Shown: positions 50,701-62,200, counted from the stretch's first letter. The stretch is DNA of 64,000 bases from Manduca sexta (GCF_014839805.1 NC_051136.1:2170001-2234000), one strand, 5' to 3'. The notes: generated by a model from the sequence alone, not told the origin. Made by a program: numbers and translations.

Positions 50701-51178
50701 AATGTCGAAGTATAATGCAAGAATATTTATTTATTTTATTTTAATAATGTAATCTAAAATTATTTTCTGTTTATAACAAACGAGATTTATTAAAAGTGGG
50801 TGGATACTAAGGTTAAGTCTAACATGAAATACTTACATTAACTAAACCAAAATAATGTTCATTAGGCGGGAACTGCTCTGACCCGATATCTCTTTCCAAC
50901 TGCGATATATTTGCGCCCTGGAATAAATAATAACGGAAAAACTCGAAAAAACGTACATAGAACGCTATTTTGTTTACTGTTGCATTACTACACGTTACAT
51001 TTGTATTACCGAACTGTATCATGTAATACATGAAAAAATCATCAAGAGAACGTTGCAAGTTACACTCGATGCACTCATTACCTATAATTAGTGCCGAACA
51101 CGAAAGTAAACCATGCATTTCGCTCACCATTCTCTGTTGGAAATTAAGGCCGAGATCCTGACATATTGACATTTGCAA
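44704..51178 (-). CDS. Usp12-46: USP12/USP46-type ubiquitin carboxyl-terminal hydrolase
   Basis: Eight exons, 51178-51128, 50917-50837, 48649-48433, 47982-47902, 46567-46374, 45826-45569, 45209-45066 and 44814-44704, give 378 residues. It is a cysteine protease that removes ubiquitin; in animals this type is activated by the WD-repeat proteins WDR48 (UAF1) and WDR20. The Cys box [20 protein letters not shown] carries the nucleophile C49, and [12 protein letters not shown] follows as the QQD box. CLNC (exon 5) and CDHC (exon 6) form the zinc-binding pair of the fingers. The His box [17 protein letters not shown] puts the catalytic His at 322. Length and sequence match vertebrate USP46 (366) closely. 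Translation could instead start at the internal Met17, the last codon of exon 1, giving [13 protein letters not shown] as in USP12. It is divergent from the calumenin gene. Confidence 0.95.
46765..46980 (+). mobile_element. Interspersed repeat family C copy
   Basis: It has AATGGGGTCCAGATAGAGTG, CTGATCCCAGAACGAGACAC and TTGTGTACGGTGGTCGCTAA in the order of the copy at 47515-47735. It lies in the USP46 intron between exons 4 and 5. Confidence 0.7.
47515..47735 (+). mobile_element. Interspersed repeat family C, longest copy
   Basis: Blocks run CAGTGGGGTTTAATGTCAAC, TATGCCGGCCTGCTGGAACC, ACGTGGGCCACTATGTCGGG and TTGTGTACGGTGGTCGCTAT. It starts about 0.5 kb from the previous copy in the same intron and orientation, so the two may be independent insertions or a local duplication. 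Confidence 0.7.
48250..48400 (-). mobile_element. 3' end of a non-LTR retrotransposon (RTE-like reverse transcriptase tail)
   Basis: On the minus strand it encodes [20 protein letters not shown], then [17 protein letters not shown]. This is the typical C-terminal tail of RTE-type reverse transcriptases. The plus strand reads CACTGCTGGACATAGGCCTC, a repeat end common in Lepidoptera. It lies about 30 bp past the donor of USP46 exon 3 and in the same orientation as the gene. Confidence 0.75.
49262..49500 (-). mobile_element. tRNA-derived SINE, minus orientation
   Basis: On the minus strand a B-box-like GGTTCGATCCCTGG is followed by a body with GGCGAAAAGTGGGTGCATGC and GCGCCTCTGCCAACCCTTGG. The same body is seen at 31015-31130 and 56456-56715. 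It lies in USP46 intron 2. Confidence 0.65.
49772..49950. mobile_element. Palindromic MITE with perfect 59-bp arms
   Basis: Positions 49784-49842 and 49880-49938 are exact reverse complements, separated by a 37-bp spacer. The pairing continues outward with a few mismatches to TTAAGGTGG and CGCCTTAA, so TTAA borders both ends. TTAA is the target of piggyBac-type elements, which fits but does not prove that class. Perfect arms imply recent insertion or selection on the hairpin. It lies in USP46 intron 2. Confidence 0.85.
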
Positions 51179-52382
51179 TCTTGTTTTAAAGACTTATGTA
51201 CAGAATATGTAGCTCTTGAATGCAAATAACACCAAATCACAAGGTAGCGGCCCGTATTTCTAGAAACATAATTGGAATTTCTTTTCGGAAACGAGCAAAA
51301 TAAGCACAACCGCGATTCACAGACTAGAGAACGATGTCACTGGTAAAGTGACAGTTGTGACAGACTGACATAATCTACTTGTCTATGCGTCGTAGACTAT
51401 GATCAAAGAGAATTATATAATGTATAGAAAATTATGACTATGAAAAAATATTACGAGCTAATTCATATATTTTTTATTTTTCGCAATATTGCTCAGTAAA
51501 GTGATATTATTATTTTTAATAGTAGAACTTATTTATGCAGCTATCCTAGAAAGAAAGAAAGCTCAAAAAGTAATATATAATAATATAAAAATAATTATCT
51601 TATGTAAATACTTGAAAAGCAGTAACATGGATATTAAAATAATATATAATTCAATTTTAATGAGATATAACGGTACAATTATATTTTATCAAGGAGTTTA
51701 TAAAATACCATCTACATAATTCCCTGAAAATACTTATACGGCTGGACTCAGCAGCCACAAGAAGATAAAACTATTTATTTTATTGTAAATAATCAAAAGA
51801 TTTTGTTAAGACTAGACCAAAGAGAATTATAATATATATGGAAATAGTGACATAGACTCTGTCTAGAGCCACGGCCTCTTCTCCTAATTAATTTAATAAT
51901 TTTAAAAATCCCTTTAGACGTTTCCAATGCTTCAATTATCCATTTTTTAGGTTTTTTGTCGCTAAAGTAATAATAATTATATTTAAAATTCACTTGCAAT
52001 TTTCCATTCAAATGACACTTCCTATATTTTACAAATAATGTATATATCGTATAAATACGACTGAATACCTATAATAATTTATTATGGAAAGTATTATTTT
52101 AGTATTGGCAACATTGGCACATCGCAGCATCTTCCAGAAATCAAAATCCAGAGCTCCCGCGTTTCAGAGTATTTCCGTTCCCGATATTTATCTAATCGGG
52201 GAACCAGGAAGTTTACGTGGTATTGTTGACGTGGCGGTTTTCAGCTGGTTCACTGAAAGTACATATATTTTTTACCACTTCTTGTAGGCCGGCTTTTTTT
52301 ATAACTTTACAATTAAGTTTTAATATTAAAGTAGTGTCATCGTTCAGGAATATTTGAGCAAGTTTTGATATTACAGGTCAAA
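51179..52382. promoter_or_regulatory. Shared 5' region of USP46 and the calumenin-like gene
   Basis: The genes are divergent with 1.2 kb between start codons. GATATTACAG at 52367-52376, six bases before the calumenin ATG, looks like a splice acceptor, so that gene probably has a non-coding first exon here. The rest is AT-rich with no coding signal; open frames near 51489-51719 and 51793-52011 are low-complexity. Confidence 0.55.
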
Positions 52383-55300
52383 ATGCTGCGATCGTTGTTC
52401 GTTGCTTTGGCCGTGTCGGCGGTATTTGCCGGCGTCCCAACTCCTGAGGAGACGAAGCGTATGATGGGACATCTCTCAGACGCCGAACATTTTAAGAACG
52501 AGCATCACAATAAGCAGTATGACCATGACGCTTTCTTGGGCGAAGACCAGGCAAAGGCATTTGATCAGCTGCCGCCGGAAGAATCTAAAAGGAGACTGGG
52601 GTAAGTGATCATTAAATAATATGTTTTAATTTATGTAAGCTAAGGAAATGTTTTCAATATGACACCAATTCCGTTTTGGTATCGTATTTCACTGAGATAA
52701 TGAAACATGTGCGGTTTATATATCACGTTACCAATACAATTTTATTTTATGATACAAGACTTTAATGATGTTTTTATCTGATAAATGAACAGGCCATGTG
52801 TAATGCCTGCCCTAAACAATAAATTATAAAATTAAAAACATCAATTTTCCAATACAGATTCTGTTTATTATACTTTTTTGTGTGAAATAAAGGAAATCAT
52901 TTTCATTTTATTTTTGTGAAAAAAAATAGAAATAAAATAAAATTGTATAGATGATTTGAGGTGTTGAATTTGTTGTTACTTCTTCATTCAGGGCATATTC
53001 TGTAACCCCTTCCTCGTCATCTCCATTTTAAGGAATATTTCAATGTATAAACATTTTAAACCCATTTTAAAGTTTAAGGTGTTTAAGTATAGAGTTCACC
53101 GCCATTATCAGTAGTTATTGGGCCAAACAAACATGCTTGTTTCACAAGATTATCTCCTTTTCAAACCCACACAAATATGTAGGCGAGATAAACTGCAAGT
53201 CAAACAGATATTGTACACATCCTGCATACTATAGTTGCATGTAGATGAAAGCTGTGATAATGTATTTAAGGTTTTTATGAGTTCTCAACGAAAATTTAAA
53301 CACGCTTTTGCCTCTTGGTGTTTGTTTATTATATTGGTCATTATTTATCATAAATTGACACCTATGGGAAAATTATTGATTTTGTAATAATACTCTTATG
53401 GAAAGTCTTTTTTATCTTGCCACAGGGGGGTCAGTCTTCACATTTCTCTTCCACTTTGCCACTTAATAGGTTCAACAATACAAACCCATTAAAGTGCACT
53501 TTGTAATGTGCATTGAATAAATTGAAAAGCAGACCTACTGTATAGTACAGCGATTGTGTCAGAGGCCAATTCCTTTGTATGCATTAAACAAATTTATTGG
53601 ATCATTCATCCATTCCAATATCCAATACAATAGAATAACAGACGTTTTTATGGTATGATAGCAAACATGGTTGTTTTAGCATGTTTGGCTGGGTGACCGT
53701 AAAAACTAAGTTAAATTCTTTTTGTAACATGATAGAAAAGTGAGTTGCGCCGATTCCACAATATACTGTGATAAAGGTAGTTACAAGGTTTAGAAGTTTA
53801 CTGTTATATACAAATTATTCATAATTGGACCATGTTATCCAGAGATGAACCAACCCACAGACTGGTTAAAATTAAAGTATGATTGAATATGCAATTTCGA
53901 AAAGGGCACATCTCATAAATATAATATCTAGATCTATATCAAGAAATATATACATAATAAAAAATAACAATAAAATTTATGTAATTTAAATGAATCCAAA
54001 AATATTTTTTTTTTACACTGCTTTAAAAGATTTCCATTTCCTGAACTTTTTACAATTTCGGACATGTGCCCTTTTTGGAATTGCATATACAATATAAAAT
54101 ATCAAAATTGTTTCTTATGGTAGCAATAACATATTTTATGAACTATAAATTAAATTGCTAGAATAATACGAGTCTGATGTGTGCAACAATACATTTTAAA
54201 ATTCCATTTATCACCACATTTTAACCAGTTGTGGTTTGGATTCTGTTGAACATGATCCAATTGAGCTCTATAATGTCCGAGAAAACATACAGTTCATTCA
54301 TCAATCGATTCAGACAACTTTATTTCAATAAAATTCGTATCAAAAGTTCAGCGGCCCGTTTATCAGCGCTCGCGGATTAATGCGCGAGCGAAACTTCTCG
54401 AATGTTGTGACATGACGTGTCTGTGGTTGTTATCCGAACTATTGTAATCGGGGTCGCGGATATCTGCATAAGTTATATTTTTATACTTGCGCATGTGTGA
54501 AGGATGTGATATATGACGTCATCTTCGTGTCTAGACATGAGCAAATTAGGTTTTGATCTCGGTTATAGAATTTATACATTACTAATTTTTTTTAGTTTCG
54601 GCGATCATTTTTTGCATTTTTTTATTTGTAAGTTTGTCTACTACTGTCGCTTATTTTAAGCCATTTTGTTGCCATGTAAAGTTATTTGTAGCAACCTGAA
54701 ACCCTCTGATGTTTGTAACAGCTGTTAGTTTACTCCTCTGGATCAATGAAAATGATTTATGAGTCATAATAGCAAAAACAGTGTAGTGTAAGCCGTGAAG
54801 TAAGAGATGTGGACGCAATAGTAGTTTCTATTTCGTGGCCTAGTTTGCTATGATATGGCAATTATTGTGATAGTCTTCTACAGTATAAATCAGTCCAGAT
54901 GGTAAAGTAGCTTGTAAACATAATCTATAGAAATAACAGTCAGTTATGTAGGTCGCTTTCGTTTATTTCGGTAGTTATTCTCTTTTGACTTGGTCAGAAG
55001 CTTCGTGAGAGACTGTAGATTAATTGATACTTGTAGAACTTTCAGTAAACAAATGTAGATAAAGCGATAGCCACGCACATACTTCCAATTCCATACAACA
55101 TAGTAATGTCTTTATGTTTTTATTATCTCATGCATATTCAGGTCTTGTATGCCTAGGATATAAAGTATTTTTATATATATAAGTACATTTTCCCCGTTTT
55201 TACAACATTTTTCGTGGATGCTTCGCTCCTATTGGTTATAGCGTGGTGTTATACAGCCTATAGTCTTCCTCGATAAATTGGCTGTACTAAAATAATTATT

Positions 55301-58300
55301 TCAATATGAAGCAGTAGTTCCTGAGATAGCGCGTTCAAACAAACAAACTCTTCAGTTTTATATATTAGTGTAGATTATCTAAAAGAGACTAGACGTGACT
55401 TGACGCAAATACTTGTGGCCCAAAAGAATATTTGTATCACTTTGTATTTTGGGACGGTTTCGCAAGCACCACCCGTAATTGACTTATCCCCTGCTAATAT
55501 AAAGAACATTAAAATATTTATGAATAGTTGTTATTCCCACACAGTGTTCACTTTTATGATTTCCGTTGTACACGTTAAAAAATAAGTTCGCTCGTGTTTT
55601 CTACTCATATTATTTACGAGTTTTTTTTTACGATTGCATGACAAGACGAGGAAGTCGGTCCGCGACAGAAACATATGCCTCAGTGGCGAAGGGTTTATAT
55701 AATCCATTCCAGCCGGCTTCCCTTTATCTACATAAATTACACATCTATCCCTATTCTACAATAGGGAACCGTCCTGTGTTTGATTTTGTACATTATTCTA
55801 TATGTAATGGTTAATAATACGAAAAAGAAACCCTCCTGCGAAAACTGCATTAAAATTGGTTAAAAAATGAGACAGTAATTCATATTTCCAATATTACTAT
55901 GTGCCGAAGTGGGCGCGAAGTGGGGATACCGATTCATCTCTTTCTTTCGCACGCTTGCTTCGTAATGCCCGATGACGTCACACGTGGGTATTGCGCCTCT
56001 TTTCTGTTTCTTGTTACTTACCCCTTCTACCGAAATTGAAAGACTTATAACTTGTTGATTTTTTACCGGCATTAAATAATTCTTTTTGTGTTGTAATTTA
56101 TATAATGTAAATATTTAATAATAAAGAACAAAAATGAGTCCGGTCCCCTATTTCTGTAAAATCTAATTATCATTGGAACGATTTGTAGACTGTATTTACG
56201 CATATTAGTACTTATATGTTGTGTCGGGTTCCCCTTAGGAAAATTTAATCTATCGCCACTGATATGTATTGCAATAAAACTAGACATAACGATGAATAAG
56301 ACGTGCTACTCACTACCTTGTAGTCAACATTTAGCCTAATGTCCCTTAATGCTGTCAATTAGCAATGCGTTGTGTATGCTCTAATGTGTTTAGGTTCAAA
56401 ATGCATTGTATCTAATGTAATTACCAATCATTATGGGACTTTACATCTATGTCTCCACGCTAGTGTAGTTGTAGTATGATACGACTGCAGTGCTTAGGTC
56501 TCGGGTTCGATCCCCGGATCAGGCAGTAATATTGGGCTTTGCTACTCAGTATCAGTGTGGATTCTGGTATTTGTGCTCAATATGGAGCTCACCCCTTTTC
56601 ACATTACGGTACGGAGCACATATGGCGGAAAGTAGGTTCACCAGATGCGCATCTGCTTGCACCTTTAGGGATAAAAGCCGTGATATGTGTGTGTCTTCAA
56701 TATGTATTCACGCAATTTATAATTTAACGTTCGGATGGTGTTACTATTCTTTATAGGCGGTCGTATCGCTTCCCTGTAACGGAGCGAATGGATGATCTTT
56801 TACATGTCTAAATAAAGGCTAGCTCCATTATTGTTTTTTTTACACCATCCTAACTGTCTTTTTAATTAAATTCGTTGCGGTTTAAGACTTATTAGTTCTC
56901 CCAGAGACTCGACGAGCTTCACCGCGTAATGTCTTACATTGTGTGTCATTGCTGACCCTGCTTCAAGAGTTGCAGTGGTGTGAGGACGGGATAGTTTACT
57001 TGATAGTTTAAAACCAATTTAAAATCTCTAATCCAGGATAATAGCGGACAAGATAGATTCAGATAAGGACGGTTTCGTGACCCTCGTGGAGCTGAAAGAC
57101 TGGATCCGGTATACGCAGAAGCGGTACACGGAGGAGGATACAGAGAGGCACTGGCGCCAGCACAACCCTGACAACAGCGAGAAGCTCGCTTGGGAGGTGA
57201 GTGGCAACCCTTGTTGGCGTAGGGATGGGTGAAAATCACGTATGGTGGAATTACAGGTTGATGTAAATGGATGATGATTTGCTCGGATATATTTTATATT
57301 CGCGATAGAGCGACCACCATACACAAGGTTTTAAAATCCGCCATAATGGCCCACGAAAGTGTGCGCGTTCCGGAATCAGCGTGTGTATATCCGATTGTAA
57401 CAGGCCGGCATAATAGTTTCGACTGTCGACCCCACTCCAATTACCGCCAATTGCAGTGGGTTCACTGTCATGCGCGTATAAAAAATGATTAGCTACAGCA
57501 AAAATGTTATAGACTGCAAAAAAATATATACTGGAACTGTTGAGGCAAAGACGACTACTGAAGGACCGAAATTTGTCTTTTTTGATAAAATATTATATTT
57601 CTAGAACATAAATATAAAGAGGAAATTTTATTGCCGCATAAATTGAGTAAATACACAAAATCATCGTCAAAGGTTAAGCTAAACACTGCCGTATAATTTG
57701 ATATAGGGCATGTTCATAAAATGAGGGTGTTAAGTCAGGCAAATTTTACGTTCGGTGTAAAATTCTTTGAAGGGCCTTTTGGCCTTTGCCTTTACTCAAT
57801 AAGATTATAAATCTTAAATTTTTACTGCATATTGTTAATGTTTTATGTGACCTACTATAATATTTTAGTTAAGGAAGATAAGATAATCTGGTTAAAGTTC
57901 TGAGTTGCATATATCTTGTCTTGCGAGATAATTTAGTTAACAAAACGAATTACAATCAAGTAATTCTTTTTTGTATAGGATTACAAGAAGAACGTGTACG
58001 GCTTCATGGACGAGATGAGCGAGAAAGAGAAGAATACGCCCAACAGCGAAGGATTCGCGTACGCCAGCCTGCTGAAGAGGGACCGCAGGAGGTGGCACTA
58101 TGCTGGTAAGTGGACTAGAAGTAGAGTTGGCAAACGAGCAAGTTATTCACCTTATAATAAGGTTTCTTGAAGGCTATGGTTTTCTTTTTATGAAGGAGAG
58201 CAAGTGTCATTGATGTTAGCAAGTTAGTCACCTTTTAGTAAGGTTTCTTGATAGTTTTCATTTTATGAAGAAGAGCAAGTTTAATGTTAATTGACCACAT

Positions 58301-61230
58301 AAGTTGACGATTAGAGATGTAGAGGGATGATTAGTGATTAACTGTTTTGAGTGTGAACGTAATAGTAAAATGAGAGGTGTTAATCAACAAAGACAAACTG
58401 CTGACCTTTTTTAATAGAAAGCGATACCATAACAATTATTATAGTGTCGTATGTTACGTGTATTGATACCATTGGCGTTCGTAATCTATATTTTTACTAA
58501 CTTGCTCGTAGCTTCGTTCGCTTGTAGGAGCTTTTAAAAGATAAAACTCTTACTAAATATTTTCCTGGGATAATAAATAGCTTTACCAAGGTCTCAAACT
58601 ATTGCTATACAAAATTTCATTGGACGGGTAGTTTTTGAGTTTACCGCGTTCAAACACGCGTCTGCGTGTTTGAACGCGGTATGATGTATAGTAAGGATAG
58701 CATTGAATGACGAGACGAGCACGTCGCTCGCCTGATGGTAAGCGTCCTGACTAATTCAAACAATAGCAGCACGCTAGATATTCTAAATTTATGCTTTATT
58801 GCTTTTTATGGTAGACCAGGATTAACATTCGAAAAATTATTGAATGCCTCAGTGGCTGAGTTCTAATGCGTACACGGTACGAGTACGATAATGACGCTGA
58901 GGTCGTGGGTTCGAATCCCGGGTTGGGCCGAAAATAATTGTCTGGGTTTATCCATCTTAGAAATTATTCAGCTCAGGAAGTTGGCGATGTGATACCTCCG
59001 CGCTTCGGAAAGCACGTAAGGCCGTTGGTCCTGCGCCTGATCTCTCTCCGGTCATGTCGGATTGCCGTCTCGCCGGAATATGAGAGTGAAGGAACAGAGA
59101 ATGCCCCTGTGTATGGCGCACACACTTGTGCACTATAATAACTTCTCTATACCTGGCTGATCTCCGTTGAGATTAGCCGCCGCGGCCGAAATTTGGCTAG
59201 AGGAATTCATTCATTAACATTCGCCTACGAACACAATTTTGCGCAGTAACATTGTACAAATTTTCATAGATATACAAGTAGCATTAAACTGCTCAGTGCA
59301 AACATTTATTCGTTAATGTTTGCCTAGACATTTGCGTTAAGTAAATTTAAATTTTGCACCTTGGAATGTGTGATGTAACAACGATAAACTGGTTAAAAAA
59401 CAGTCCAAAGTTAGATATATGCGCGTGAATATATTTATAGATTTTGGAGCTTGTTCCCGTTCCACTATGAGGTATATTTGAACCCACATTTTTGAAGCAA
59501 CTTGTACAGTCTTTGTTAATTTTATCTACAGATGCGGACCAAGACGGGTCCCTGAACAGGACCGAGTTTGCGGCGTTCCTGCATCCCGAAGAGAACCCGA
59601 CCATGAGGGACGTTGTCGTGCTGGAGACTTTGGAGGACATCGACAAAGACAAGGTGCTTGATCATGAATGATTTTTTTACAATAAGTAAGCCACTCGCTG
59701 GTGGTAAGGGTCAAGACTGCTCACAATGACAAAGATAAACAACTAAGTTAGATACTAGAGTACTCTTAAATTTGAATTACTAGCTTTTTGCTTGAGGCTT
59801 CGCCTGCGTGAAGGAGTTTTCTGGGATACATTTTTTTTCCGACTTGCTTGATATGTATCGTTATGACAAATTACATAAAATCATCATAAATTGTAGCTTA
59901 TGTGTTATTCTGGTGTATAACCAATATTACTGTAAAGTTTCATCTAAATCCGTTCAGTAGTTTTTTCGTGAAAGAGGAACAAACATACATACATACATCC
60001 ATCCTTACAAATTTTCGCATTTATAATATTAGTAGGATAAATCACCGCTTATATTCTCTGGTGTATGTCTGATAATCTGTACAGCCCCATATACACGTTT
60101 TGGCTCTTGCACTAGGGCCAGAGCAGGATGTGAGTGCTGCCATAATCTTCATACCGAACACGGACTGCTTCCACATAAGATACACTAATGTACTACATAC
60201 CTATTTGTAAATATGTTAAAAAATAGTTTCCGTTTTAGAAATATTATTTCATTGTAACGATTTATTTTGCAGGACGGTAAAGTGTCCCTCGAGGAGTACA
60301 TCGGTGACATGTACAAGCCGGAGGATGGAGAGGACGACGAGGAACCTGACTGGGTCAAACAGGAGAGGGAACAGTTCACAGGATACAGGTGGATAGTTTA
60401 ACTCTTGGTCTCTCGTGGCTCGCCGGCGAGCCAAGACAGCTACATGACATTTGCGTGTGTCACGGGATTATAACCTTATATACTACATAATAAGGTTATT
60501 TTTCCGTCACACGCGTAGCTGTCAATGTTTGGCGGCAAACATTCAGCTACCTGTACATATTTGAAAATAAAATTTTGACAAGTCATGACGGGTTAATACT
60601 CGAGTTTAGTAAGTGGAATGTAAGGAACGCTTACGGTGTATTTAGACGCACTGACTACCCATTTCATTGATAGGCATATTCTTAGTTTTTAGATTATACA
60701 TTTAGGGAACAAAGCGCAGGCATAGAGAGCTAGAACATAGCATTTAGTGCGAGTTTAAATATACCATCAATATTATGCGTCAAAATATATTATCTGCACA
60801 GGCTGAAGCCTCTAATCTGACTAGAATTAGGCCAGCCGTCATATATTTCGACTGTACAGTACTTAACAAAATGAAGCATGAATCTGAGTGTAACATTTGT
60901 CAGATGAAGGAAGCATTGCTCATCACATGAGACGGTATTCTGCTAGGCTAGCCGTGAGTGTGTACTGCCCTTCAAGAGTACCACAGCTAATTTTGTCATT
61001 CCAGAGACACAAACAAGGACGGCTTCATGGACGAACACGAAGTGAAAGACTGGATCGCGCCGCCCGAATTCGACCACGCGGAAGCCGAAGCGCGCCACTT
61101 GGTGTTCGAAGCCGACGCTGATGCTGACGAGAAGCTCACCAAGGCGGAGATCCTGGAGAAATACGACCTGTTTGTGGGTTCCCAGGCTACAGACTTTGGG
61201 GAAGCTCTGTCCCGCCATGATGAATTTTAG
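52383..61230 (+). CDS. scf: Calumenin/reticulocalbin-like ER calcium-binding protein
   Basis: Six exons, 52383-52600, 57037-57196, 57979-58105, 59532-59653, 60273-60388 and 61005-61230, give 322 residues. It belongs to the CREC family (fly supercoiling factor), multi-EF-hand chaperone-like proteins of the secretory pathway. A signal peptide (residues 1-17, [17 protein letters not shown]) opens it and the C-terminal HDEF is the family's ER-retention signal. EF-hand loops lie at 80-91 ([12 protein letters not shown]), 115-126, 169-180 ([12 protein letters not shown]), 206-217 ([12 protein letters not shown]), 249-260 ([12 protein letters not shown]) and 285-296 ([12 protein letters not shown]). 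The second loop has lost its first aspartate ([12 protein letters not shown]) and probably binds calcium poorly. Intron 1 is 4.4 kb and rich in repeats. I chose the Met at 52383 because it follows the probable acceptor and starts the signal peptide. Confidence 0.95.
53888..54087. mobile_element. MITE with about 24-bp terminal inverted repeats
   Basis: TATGCAATTTCGAAAAGGGC ACAT at 53888 pairs with ATGTGCCCTTTTTGGAATTG CATA ending 54087, with two mismatches. The 200-bp interior is AT-rich and non-coding. It lies in intron 1 of the calumenin-like gene. Confidence 0.75.
55195..55380. mobile_element. Helitron-like repeat fragment
   Basis: GGATGCTTCGCTCCTATTGG and AGCAGTAGTTCCTGAGATAG followed by CGCGTTCAAACAAACAAACT form a series common in lepidopteran Helitron-like repeats. 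A related fragment is at 58490-58680. It lies in intron 1 of the calumenin-like gene. Confidence 0.45.
55681..56261 (+). mobile_element. hAT-type MITE (family D) with an internal insertion
   Basis: The left end CAGTGGCGAAGGGTTTATAT and right end CTATCGCCACTG match the family at 12629-13094. ATATGCCT and ATATGTAT flank the ends (6 of 8 match), consistent with an aged 8-bp duplication. About 350 bp of unrelated sequence separates the two halves. Confidence 0.7.
56456..56715 (+). mobile_element. tRNA-derived SINE
   Basis: A strong pol III B box, GGGTTCGATCCCCGG, is followed by CTACTCAGTATCAGTGTGGA and a body shared with 49262-49500. It is not a tRNA gene: no acceptor-stem pairing closes around the box. 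It lies in intron 1 of the calumenin-like gene. Confidence 0.65.
56735..56815 (+). mobile_element. 3' end of repeat family B
   Basis: GGCGGTCGTATCGCTTCCCT is the family's 3' block, followed by a diverged tail. The 5' part is missing. Confidence 0.55.
57295..57475 (-). mobile_element. Interspersed repeat family C, inverted copy
   Basis: Read on the minus strand it has CAGTGGGGTCGACAGTCGAA-type sequence, the CCGGCCTGTTACAATCGGAT block and GCGGATTTTAAAACCTTGTG then TATGGTGGTCGCT. It lies in intron 2 of the calumenin-like gene. Confidence 0.65.
58490..58752. mobile_element. Composite of Helitron-like fragment and family B end
   Basis: 58490-58690 holds CTCGTAGCTTCGTTCGCTTG and a short inverted repeat CCGCGTTCAAACACGCG / CGCGTGTTTGAACGCGG-like centre at about 58645-58682. 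58706-58752 holds the inverted 3' block of family B (GACGAGACGAGCACGTCGCT). It lies in intron 3 of the calumenin-like gene. Confidence 0.5.
58832..59212 (+). mobile_element. tRNA-derived SINE (second family) with 11-bp target duplication
   Basis: An A-box-like TCAGTGGCTGAG and a perfect B box GGGTTCGAATCCCGG open it. The body has GAAGTTGGCGATGTGATACC then TCCGCGCTTCGGAAAGCACG. The tail is a short ATTC repeat. ATTAACATTCG flanks it exactly at 58821-58831 and 59213-59223. It lies in intron 3 of the calumenin-like gene. Confidence 0.85.
59782..60036 (-). mobile_element. Helitron-like (Lep1-type) element, inverted
   Basis: It begins CTAGCTTTTTGCTTGAGGCT TCGCCTGCGTG and ends CGCATTTATAATATTAGTAG GATA, the inverse of the copy at 28541-28775. 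It lies in intron 4 of the calumenin-like gene. Confidence 0.7.
60417..60546. mobile_element. Palindromic MITE (family G), copy 2
   Basis: GTGTGTCACGGGATTATAAC and ATAATAAGGTTATTTTTCCG match the centre of the copy at 18565-18733, and the right arm keeps GGCGGCAAACATTC. The left outer arm is altered to CTCGCCGGCGAGCCAAGACA. It begins about 28 bp after the donor of exon 5 of the calumenin-like gene. Confidence 0.75.
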
Positions 61231-61926
61231 AGGGTAGTTCGATATTGTGGGTGTTGTTTTTAGGAGGGAAGTGTAATCGAGTGAGGGATTTCAATTTGTA
61301 AGGAAATTAAGTGAACTGATCTTTTACTACAGCAGATTGAAAATGGCGTTTGTTGGAGCAACTTTTTACCCCTTTTTTACAACAAAAAAAAAACAGTCTT
61401 ATAGAGGGCCAGTGAACGGAATATTTTCCGTATTATAGATTTCTTAATTCAAACAACATCCACAATTTTGTATGAATGCTGTATGGATATTGTGATAGAG
61501 ATGGGGAATGGCAACTGAATCAATGTAAGCGAGCAATATATTTTTATATCTAACGTTAAAGATTCTTTCCAATTAGATATTTCGCCATATTAGTAGAATC
61601 TCTTCGAAAAATGAAATAAGATTATAAAAAAGAAATAAGTTTCTATCTTATTTCGATAAACGTCTTAGATTTTAAGATATTTATGCTCGTTTTCATCAAC
61701 CTTTGCTTATCCTTCCGATTATCGATTATCCGATCTTCCGATTATCGATTCCTAACGTTTAAGACCGACATAGGTATGTTGCAGCGTAATTTCGCTTTGA
61801 TGTCTAGAAAGAGAAAGAAACAGAAAACCATTGGCCACTGGTTGAGTGGTAAACTTTAATAAATTGAAGTACTTATAAGGTAGGGAAAAAAATAAAATAA
61901 ATAAAATTTTATAGTCAAGTGGGTAC

Positions 61927-62200
61927 CTAGAGATGTAAGTATTCAGATACAGGCCCAGTCGTCTTCTGCTTGCCGATTATCCCGGCCCAGGTGCCAGGGT
62001 CTGCCTTCCTACTGCGATCCTTCCATTTCGCCCAGTCTTTTGCATCTTGTTCAGTGACTAAGATACTCATCCAGTGTGGGTGGTATATGTCTCTCCACAA
62101 TAGTGCCAATAGGAGCCAGACAGCATATGCCAAAAGGCTTGTAGCTGATTTTCCTCTAGACCCTCAGAGAAACGTCAGCCAAAAAACACATACACGGAAG
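61927..62200 (-). pseudogene. Possible reverse-transcriptase tail remnant
   Basis: The minus-strand frame ends WRDIYHPHWMSILVTEQD then AKDWAKWKDRSRKADPGTW and a stop at 61927. The AKD.AKW..RSRKADP pattern resembles the C-terminal end of non-LTR retrotransposon reverse transcriptases. There is no catalytic domain upstream, where a stop closes the frame. A terminal exon of an unseen host gene is the other possibility. Confidence 0.35.

Noticed and set aside
51489..51719. 76-codon open frame upstream of the calumenin gene
   Set aside because: Lys/Ile/Asn-rich from AT-rich DNA, with no sign of coding constraint.
56500..56520. tRNA gene suggested by a perfect B box
   Set aside because: No acceptor or anticodon stems pair around it and the downstream body is a shared repeat, so it is a SINE promoter.
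58890..58925. tRNA gene suggested by GGGTTCGAATCCCGG
   Set aside because: It lies within a SINE bounded by an 11-bp target duplication.
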